Assembly: GCA_037442205.1 (NCBI GenBank)
Contig: JBBIQS010000147.1
Coordinates: forward strand, 1-9,215
From: JBBIQS01 sp037442205
GTDB taxonomy: Bacteria; Myxococcota; Myxococcia; Myxococcales; UBA5297
Direction: 5' to 3'
Length of the DNA stretch: 9,215 bases
The notes under the pieces are model-generated. The model saw nothing but the letters and a program-made list of their open reading frames with translations. It made no database searches and was not told where the DNA came from. Shown here one piece after another: positions 4,601 to 9,215 of this stretch (position 1 is its first letter; each line of letters opens with the position of its first letter). The position numbers were made by a program, and so were the translations under genes.

Positions 4601-7233
4601 GACTGGCCCGAGCCGCCGGCAACGCCGGCATCGGCTCCCTCGCCAGCATCGGCGGCTTGACCGCCATCGAACTGGAGGCTGGCATCCGATTCGCCGGCAT
4701 CTGCGCTGCCGCCATCGGGCTGAACCGGCCCGGCATCTGGTGCCGGAGCGCAGTTCGGGTAGCCGGAATGTCCCTCCGCGCACCGCTCGCAGGAGACGCC
4801 GGCGAAGCCGCTGCCGCAGATGCAGCTGCCGTCGAATTGGGCGGCACCGTGCCCGCTGCAGGTGGTGGCGTCGCTGTACTGACAGTTGGGACCAGCCTGG
4901 CCCGGGTCGCAGGACGGGCAGCCGCCGGGCAGGGAGCAAGTGCCGGTCTGGCAGGTGGGCACCGCGGCGCATAGATCGGCGGGATAGGCGAATCCATTGG
5001 CAAACGGCTCCGGCCGATTGGCCGCGGTGCCGTCTCCCAGTTCCCCGAAGAGGTTGCCGCCCCACGCCCAGACCGTGCCGTCGCTCTTGAGCGCCAGCGA
5101 GTGGTAGGCGCCGGCCGCCATCGCCGTGACCCCCGACCACCCGCTCACCGCCGCCGGCACGCTCCGCTCGAAGCTGGTCGGGTCGCCCAACGGCTTGTTG
5201 TAGTTGTTGCCCCAGGTCCAGAGAGTGCCGTCACTTTTGCGAGCCATGGTGTGGCTTTGGCCCGCCGCCACTGCCGCCACTCCCGTCAGCCCGATCGCCT
5301 GCACCAAGGTGGGCTGATCGGAGGTGGCGCCGTTGCCTAGTTCCCCTTCCTGGTTGGCACCGCATCCCCAGACCGTGCCGTCGCCCTTGAGGACGATGGT
5401 GTATGCCGCTCCCGCCGCCGCCGCGGTGGCACCGGTCAGCCCGCCGATCTGCACCGGGCTCGGGCGATTGGTCTTGCTGCCATCGCCCAGCTGCCCGAAG
5501 TAGTTGTAGCCCCAGGCCCAGCCGGTGCCATCGCTCTTGACCGCCACCGAATGGTTGGCTCCAGCCGCCACACTCACGATCCCGGTGAGCCCGCTGAGTT
5601 GGACCGGTGTGCGCTGCTGCTGGTTGGTTCCATCGCCCAGCTGCCCGAACTCATTCGATCCCCAGGCCCAGACGGTGCCGTCGCTCTTGAGCGCCAGGGT
5701 GTGCGATTCGCCGCTGGCGACGGCAATCGCCCCTGACACGCCGCTCACATGCGCCGCGGTTGAACGGGCGCCGATGGATCCATCGCCGAGCTGTCCCTGA
5801 GCATTGGATCCCCAAGTCCAGACGGTGCCATCGCTCTTGAGCGCCACGGTGTGGTTGGTGCCGGCAGACACCGCGGTGGCGTCGGCCAGGCCGCTGACCT
5901 GCGTCGGCGAGACTCGCTGGCTCGTCGTCCCATCGCCGAGCTGCCCGAAGGAGTTCAAACCAACGGCCCAGACCGTGCCATCCTTCCTGAGCGCGACGGT
6001 GTGATGGTGGCCTGCGGACAGCGCTGCCACTTTGGTCAGCGTGCTGGCCAGAACCGGCGAGCGGCGCTGGTCGGCGCTGCCGTCGCCGAGCTGACCGGTC
6101 GCCCCGGCTCCCCAGGCCCAGACCGTGCCGTCCCTGTTGAGCGCCAGGGAATAGCGATGTCCCGCCGCCAGCGCCGCCGCGCCCGTCAGCCGGGCGATCT
6201 GCACCAGCGCATTCGGATTGGCAGTGCCTCGGGGCGACAGATCTTCTCCCCATCCCCACACCGTGCCGTCGCTCTTGAGCGCCAGGGCGTGTGTGTGGCC
6301 GAGCGCCACCGCCATGACTCCAGACAAGCCATCGACCGGCGCCGGGACGCTGCTCGAGGTGGGAATTCCATAGGGCGACAGGCTCAATCCCCAGGCCCAG
6401 ACCGTGCCGTCGCTCATCAGCGCCAGCGAAGAGCTGGCGCTGGCGGCAATCGCCGAAACCGAGGCCAGCGCGCTCACCTGGCCCGGGGTGGTCCGCAATG
6501 CAGAGGTCGAGAACCCCAGTCGCCCAAAGCCATTGCTACCCCAAGCCCAGACGGTGCCGTCGCTCTTGAGGGCCAGGGTGTACTCGGCGCCAGCGGCCAC
6601 CGCCACCACCCCGGTGAGCCCGGGCACTTGCGCTGGGGTCGGTCGCGAGTTCTGGAGCCCGTCGCCCAGCTGTCCGTAGGTGTCGCCACCCCAGGCCCAG
6701 ACCGTTCCGTCGGCCTTGAGGGCCACGGTGTGATCCAGTCCGGCGGCCACCGCTGAAACTCCAGCGAGCCCGCTCACCTGCGCCGGAGTCGGGCGAAATC
6801 CAGAGGTCGAGTCGCCAAGCTTTCCCTGGTAGTTGTCGCCCCAGGTCCAGACCGTGCCGTCGCTCTTGAGGGCCACCGAGTGGGTCTCGCCGGCAGCGAC
6901 CGCAACGACCGAGGTCAACCCGCCGATCTGGACCCGTCCGGCCCGTGGGGCGGCAGTCCCGTCGCCCAGCTGTCCGGAGGTATTGTCGCCCCAGGCCCAG
7001 ACAGTGCCGTCGCTCCTGAGTGCCAGTGCGTGGCCGGCGCCGGCAGCGATGAGCGGCATGGCGCACGGCGCGCTGGAGACGCAGGCCTGCAGCGACGAGG
7101 GCGGCGTTCCCACCGCCTGAGCCAGGGTGCCGATCTCGAATGGATCCTGGGACGGCGCCTCGCCGGCGCGAGTGCAACCAGCCGCCAACAGCAGTGACAC
7201 GATCAGCCACAGGCTTCGCTTGCCGCGATTCAT
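4489..7233 (-). CDS. Lipoprotein with 14 RCC1 repeats, EGF-like modules and MYXO-CTERM tail
   Basis: This encodes 914 residues, a predicted surface protein of unknown ligand. The ATG at 7233 has AGGGA five bases ahead. Residues 1-20 form a lipoprotein signal (basic NRGKR, hydrophobic core, lipobox LAAGC with Cys20). Fourteen RCC1 repeats run from about 59 to 742, each with a SDGTVWAWG core followed by GQLGDGT. The core recurs every 50 residues, except 47 and 46 around the shortened repeats five and six (cores near 274, 321 and 367). Fourteen equals two seven-bladed propellers. Residues about 755-827 hold two Cys-rich EGF-like modules (TCSGHGAAQFDGSCICGSGF). A linker rich in Asp, Ala and Gly follows (829-878), then GCGC (881-884), a hydrophobic helix and QRRRRASGR. 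In known MYXO-CTERM proteins this tail is processed by myxosortase, a CPBP-family intramembrane protease. Repeat 12 has WGCG in place of WAWG. The paralogue to the right has the same tail and linker style. Confidence 0.93.
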   Translation of the reverse strand: MNRGKRSLWLIVSLLLAAGCTRAGEAPSQDPFEIGTLAQAVGTPPSSLQACVSSAPCAMPLIAAGAGHALALRSDGTVWAWGDNTSGQLGDGTAAPRAGRVQIGGLTSVVAVAAGETHSVALKSDGTVWTWGDNYQGKLGDSTSGFRPTPAQVSGLAGVSAVAAGLDHTVALKADGTVWAWGGDTYGQLGDGLQNSRPTPAQVPGLTGVVAVAAGAEYTLALKSDGTVWAWGSNGFGRLGFSTSALRTTPGQVSALASVSAIAASASSSLALMSDGTVWAWGLSLSPYGIPTSSSVPAPVDGLSGVMAVALGHTHALALKSDGTVWGWGEDLSPRGTANPNALVQIARLTGAAALAAGHRYSLALNRDGTVWAWGAGATGQLGDGSADQRRSPVLASTLTKVAALSAGHHHTVALRKDGTVWAVGLNSFGQLGDGTTSQRVSPTQVSGLADATAVSAGTNHTVALKSDGTVWTWGSNAQGQLGDGSIGARSTAAHVSGVSGAIAVASGESHTLALKSDGTVWAWGSNEFGQLGDGTNQQQRTPVQLSGLTGIVSVAAGANHSVAVKSDGTGWAWGYNYFGQLGDGSKTNRPSPVQIGGLTGATAAAAGAAYTIVLKGDGTVWGCGANQEGELGNGATSDQPTLVQAIGLTGVAAVAAGQSHTMARKSDGTLWTWGNNYNKPLGDPTSFERSVPAAVSGWSGVTAMAAGAYHSLALKSDGTVWAWGGNLFGELGDGTAANRPEPFANGFAYPADLCAAVPTCQTGTCSLPGGCPSCDPGQAGPNCQYSDATTCSGHGAAQFDGSCICGSGFAGVSCERCAEGHSGYPNCAPAPDAGPVQPDGGSADAGESDASLQFDGGQAADAGEGADAGVAGGSGQSNTGCGCTASASSAPEFLLALAGLAALGQRRRRASGR
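5008..7059 (-). repeat. Array of RCC1-coding repeats with a 150-bp period
   Basis: Fourteen copies of a 150-bp unit code for RCC1 blades. The best conserved part reads on the plus strand as CCCAGGCCCAGACCGTGCCG followed by TCGCTCTTGAGCGCCA, and recurs in phase with the protein repeat. Units five and six are shorter by nine and twelve bases, so the reading frame is kept. The same word appears once more at about 9100 in the paralogue, giving long direct repeats between the two genes. Confidence 0.9.
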
Positions 7234-7332
7234 TCGATTCCCTCTCCGCCGGCGGTGGCGCCTCTCGCGCTGCTCGCCGGATTCCCGAATTCAGATTGTC
7301 GCGACCCCGGACAGCGATCGTTTGATGGCGGC

Positions 7333-7360
7333 ACTCTACCTCGCGATCGGCGCCGGTGAA
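7333..7360 (-). promoter_or_regulatory. Candidate promoter for the 14-repeat RCC1 gene
   Basis: On the minus strand TTCACC (7360-7355) and TAGAGT (7338-7333) are 16 bases apart. Each matches four of six sigma70 positions. The leader would be about 95 bases. This is the only such pair I noticed in the spacer, and it is weak. Confidence 0.25.
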
Positions 7361-7538
7361 GAATTTCACGGGATTCCGGAAGGGCTCGACTTGGATTCGC
7401 CGGCGACGGCCGCAGCAATCCGATTCCCACTGCGCCAGACCAGCGCCGGCCAACCTCGCGAGCGCCCGAGGGAATTTCGCTGCGCCGCGGCTCCCGCGAT
7501 CGACCGAAGCGCCGGTCACACCGGAGCTCCGCTCGATG

Positions 7539-7572
7539 CCCGAGCCGGAGTCTCGCTGCTGGCTGGCTCGGG
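7539..7572 (-). other. Perfect 8-bp inverted repeat after the paralogue's stop codon
   Basis: CCCGAGCC (7539-7546) and GGCTCGGG (7565-7572) form a perfect GC-rich stem around an 18-base loop, 43 bases after the stop codon at 7615. No T-run follows on the minus strand, so an intrinsic terminator of the usual kind is not shown. It could protect the 3' end of the message or help factor-dependent termination. Confidence 0.35.
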
Positions 7573-7614
7573 TCGGGATGGGCTGCCGGTCCTCCGGCGA
7601 GATTCGGCAGGCTA

Positions 7615-9215
7615 TCACCGGCCCGACGAGCGCCGCCGGCGCTGGCCCAGGGCCGCCAATCCCGCCAGAGCCAAGAGGAATCCCGGTGCGCCTCCGCCGC
7701 CCGAGCTGCAGCCGCAGCCGGCGGTCGCGCCGCTTTCCTGAACGCCGGAGTCGGAGATTCCCGCCTCCGGCTGGCTCGGACCGGCGTCAGCGGCGACCAC
7801 GCAGCCTGGGTAGTCGCCGGCTCCTGCGTCGCACTGGTTGCAGAAGAAGCCGGCGAATCCTGGATGGCAGACGCAGCTGCCGTCGAACTGGGCGCGGCCG
7901 TGGCCGTGGCAACGGGTGGCGTCTTCGAACTGGCAGGAGATGCCGGCGAATCCCGGATCGCAGACACAGAGGCCGTTGGCTTGGGCCGTGCCGTGCCCAA
8001 GACAGGTGGGGACGTCGCCCCACTGGCACCAGGCGCCGGCATATCCCGGGTCGCAGACGCAGCTGCCGTCGCCCTGGGCGCGGCCGTGGCCGCCGCAGGT
8101 GGTGGCGTCGCTGTATTGGCAGGCGAGCCCGGCAAAGGCGGGCTGGCAGATGCATCTGCCGTCGGCCTGAGCCGCGCCGTGGCCGCTGCAGGTGCCGGCA
8201 TCGCTGTGCTGGCATGCAGCCCCGGCGAATCCGGCGTTGCAGGCGCAGGCTCCGTTGGAGACACAGCTGCCGTGGCCGCTGCAGTTGATGGCCGCCTGGC
8301 AGAAAGTGCAGGCCGGATAGCCGTAGTGATCGGCCGCGCATTGGCGGCAGTCGGCGCCGCCGAAACTGACCAGGCATTCGCAGCTGCCGTCGGCTGAAGC
8401 CGCGCCGTGGCCGGTGCAGGTGCCGGCATCGCTGAACTGGCAGCCTGCCCCGGCGAAGCCGGCATTGCAGGAGCACGATCCCGTCGCGCCGCAGCTGCCG
8501 TTGCCGTTGCAGGTCGTCGCCGCCCGGCAGAAGGCGCAGCGCGGGAAATCGAAGTAGTTCTGGGCACACGCGCCACAGCTCGCCCCGGCGAATCCGGTCG
8601 CGCAGACGCAGGACCCGTCGGCCTGGGCCGCGCCGTGGCCAGTACAGGTCGTCGCGTCGCCGTATTGGCAGGAGGTCCCGACGAAGCCGCTGCTGCAAGA
8701 GCACGATCCGCTCGTGCTGCAGGTCCCGTTGCCTCCGCACGTCGTCGCCGCCTGGCAGAAGGTGCAAGCGGGATAGCCGAAGAAGTCCGGCGCGCACTGG
8801 CTGCAGCTCGCGCCCCCGAAACCCGCCGAGCAGAGGCAGCTGCCATCGGCCTGGGCGACGCCGTGGCCGGTGCAGGTCACCGCATCGCTGAACTGGCACG
8901 AGGCGCCGGCGAATCCCGCGCCGCAGCTGCAGCTTCCGGCCGAGCAGGTGCCGTGGCCCCGGCAGACCGGCGAGCTGCAGGCGCCGTCCGAGCAGGTTGG
9001 CATCTCAGAGCAGGCATCGGCGAGATAGGAGAAGCCGTTGGCGATCGGGAGCAGTTGGAAGCCGGAGGTCCCATCTCCCAGCTGCCCGTAGGCGTTCCAG
9101 CCCCAGGCCCAGACCGTCCCGTCGCTCTTCACCGCCAGCGAGTGAGAAATCCCCGCCGCCACCGCCACCACTCCCGTCAACCCGATCACCTGCACCGGCA
9201 CTCTGCTCAGCCCCG
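7615..9215 (-). CDS. RCC1/EGF-ladder surface protein with MYXO-CTERM tail, 5' end missing
   Basis: The frame is open to the window edge, so this is the C-terminal 530 or so residues of a longer protein; the GTG at 9201 is internal. Numbering from that GTG, one RCC1 repeat is visible (core SDGTVWAWG, 26-34), and the upstream edge (VIGLTGVVAVAAG) belongs to a preceding blade. Eleven Cys-rich EGF-like modules follow at about 79-467, typified by CTGHGAAQADGSCVC and GFAGASCQ. Module start cysteines (80, 110, 155, 186, 231, 262, 307, 338, 369, 400, 431) show alternating short (31) and long (45) modules three times, then a uniform 31-residue run. An Asp/Ala/Ser linker (470-494) leads to GCGC (496-499), the helix FLLALAGLAALG and QRRRRSSGR, a MYXO-CTERM tail nearly identical to that of the next gene. 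Such modules mediate extracellular protein contacts and are held by disulfides, so export is certain in practice; the partner is unknown. Confidence 0.9.
   Translation of the reverse strand, partial: GLSRVPVQVIGLTGVVAVAAGISHSLAVKSDGTVWAWGWNAYGQLGDGTSGFQLLPIANGFSYLADACSEMPTCSDGACSSPVCRGHGTCSAGSCSCGAGFAGASCQFSDAVTCTGHGVAQADGSCLCSAGFGGASCSQCAPDFFGYPACTFCQAATTCGGNGTCSTSGSCSCSSGFVGTSCQYGDATTCTGHGAAQADGSCVCATGFAGASCGACAQNYFDFPRCAFCRAATTCNGNGSCGATGSCSCNAGFAGAGCQFSDAGTCTGHGAASADGSCECLVSFGGADCRQCAADHYGYPACTFCQAAINCSGHGSCVSNGACACNAGFAGAACQHSDAGTCSGHGAAQADGRCICQPAFAGLACQYSDATTCGGHGRAQGDGSCVCDPGYAGAWCQWGDVPTCLGHGTAQANGLCVCDPGFAGISCQFEDATRCHGHGRAQFDGSCVCHPGFAGFFCNQCDAGAGDYPGCVVAADAGPSQPEAGISDSGVQESGATAGCGCSSGGGGAPGFLLALAGLAALGQRRRRSSGR
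7801..8967 (-). repeat. EGF-like module array: three 76-residue doublets, then 31-residue units
   Basis: At DNA level the doublets recur about every 228 bp (225 for the first) and the later units every 93 bp. Long modules carry a tyrosine-rich extension ending in YPACTFCQAA or a close variant, which is absent from the short ones except for a related DYPGC in the last module. The array is the main difference between this gene and its left-hand paralogue, which keeps only two modules. Confidence 0.85.

Larger units (their letters stand above)
7234..7614. other. Spacer between the two paralogous surface genes
   Basis: 381 bases separate the stop codon of the upstream paralogue from the ATG at 7233. 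Long open frames cross it on both strands, but none has a ribosome-binding site or recognisable content, and they run antisense or out of frame into the repeat genes. The spacer contains a possible promoter (7333-7360) and a GC-rich hairpin (7539-7572). The bases right after the upstream stop (CCTGCCGAAT) resemble those after the MYXO-CTERM stops near 4480 and 4310, a sign that the 3' ends share ancestry beyond the stop codon. Confidence 0.5.

Noticed and set aside
2967..5003. Long minus-strand open frame of 678 codons across the aminotransferase and RCC1 gene ends
   Set aside because: It is a low-stop frame in GC-rich DNA, out of phase with two well-identified genes; its product is Arg/Ala/Pro-rich and has no domain.
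4071..5090. Plus-strand open frame of 339 codons
   Set aside because: It is antisense to the RCC1 gene end and the relic tail; Arg-rich composition and no domain mark it as a shadow frame.
5008..7059. Regular 150-bp repeats as a CRISPR-like array
   Set aside because: The period, the in-phase coding content and the lack of unique spacers show protein-domain repeats, not CRISPR.
6536..7618. Minus-strand open frame of 360 codons over the spacer and the start of the RCC1 gene
   Set aside because: It overlaps the signal peptide and first RCC1 blades in another frame, has no ribosome-binding site and no recognisable content.
7230..8846. Minus-strand open frame of 538 codons behind the EGF array
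   Set aside because: It lies out of frame within the EGF-like coding region, and its Ala/Arg/Pro repeats only mirror the DNA repeat period.

Overview
The window reads as chromosomal DNA from a GC-rich myxobacterium-like organism (Myxococcota, formerly Deltaproteobacteria). The strongest reason is the C-terminal signature of the two large cell-surface genes: a Gly-Cys-Gly-Cys motif, a short hydrophobic helix and an Arg cluster. This is the MYXO-CTERM (GC_trans_RRR) sorting tail, known mainly from that phylum. RCC1 propellers, EGF-like ladders and Asp/Ala/Gly-rich linkers fit the same group. All confident genes lie on the minus strand, so the transcriptional order runs from high to low coordinates.

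Layout from right to left, in reading direction. (1) 9215-7615: 3' part of a secreted protein with at least one RCC1 blade, eleven EGF-like modules and a MYXO-CTERM tail; its start lies outside the window. (2) 7614-7234: spacer with a possible promoter and a GC-rich hairpin. (3) 7233-4489: complete paralogue with a lipoprotein signal, fourteen RCC1 repeats (numerically two seven-bladed propellers), two EGF-like modules, an acidic linker and a MYXO-CTERM tail. (4) 4488-4073: spacer holding a second, orphan MYXO-CTERM coding piece made by a tandem duplication of about 172 bp, followed by a candidate promoter. (5) 4072-2720: an alanine aminotransferase of the type found in eukaryotes. (6) 2621-512: four small genes of unknown function, three coding for small membrane proteins and one for a soluble protein. 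Two of them form an overlapping pair. Hand-counted samples inside the pair are near 50% GC, against 67-68% for samples in the large genes. (7) 1-511: no confident gene. The first 312 bases look like a decayed or partial coding sequence on the plus strand, followed by short degenerate repeats.

Functionally the window joins three unrelated parts. The first is a pair of tandem paralogous surface proteins that share RCC1 and EGF parts in very different numbers. The second is a housekeeping-type transaminase linking alanine and glutamate pools. The third is an accessory patch of orphan membrane proteins with a dispersed 16-bp repeat in two of its gaps. No RNA gene, CRISPR array, transposase or integron site could be supported.
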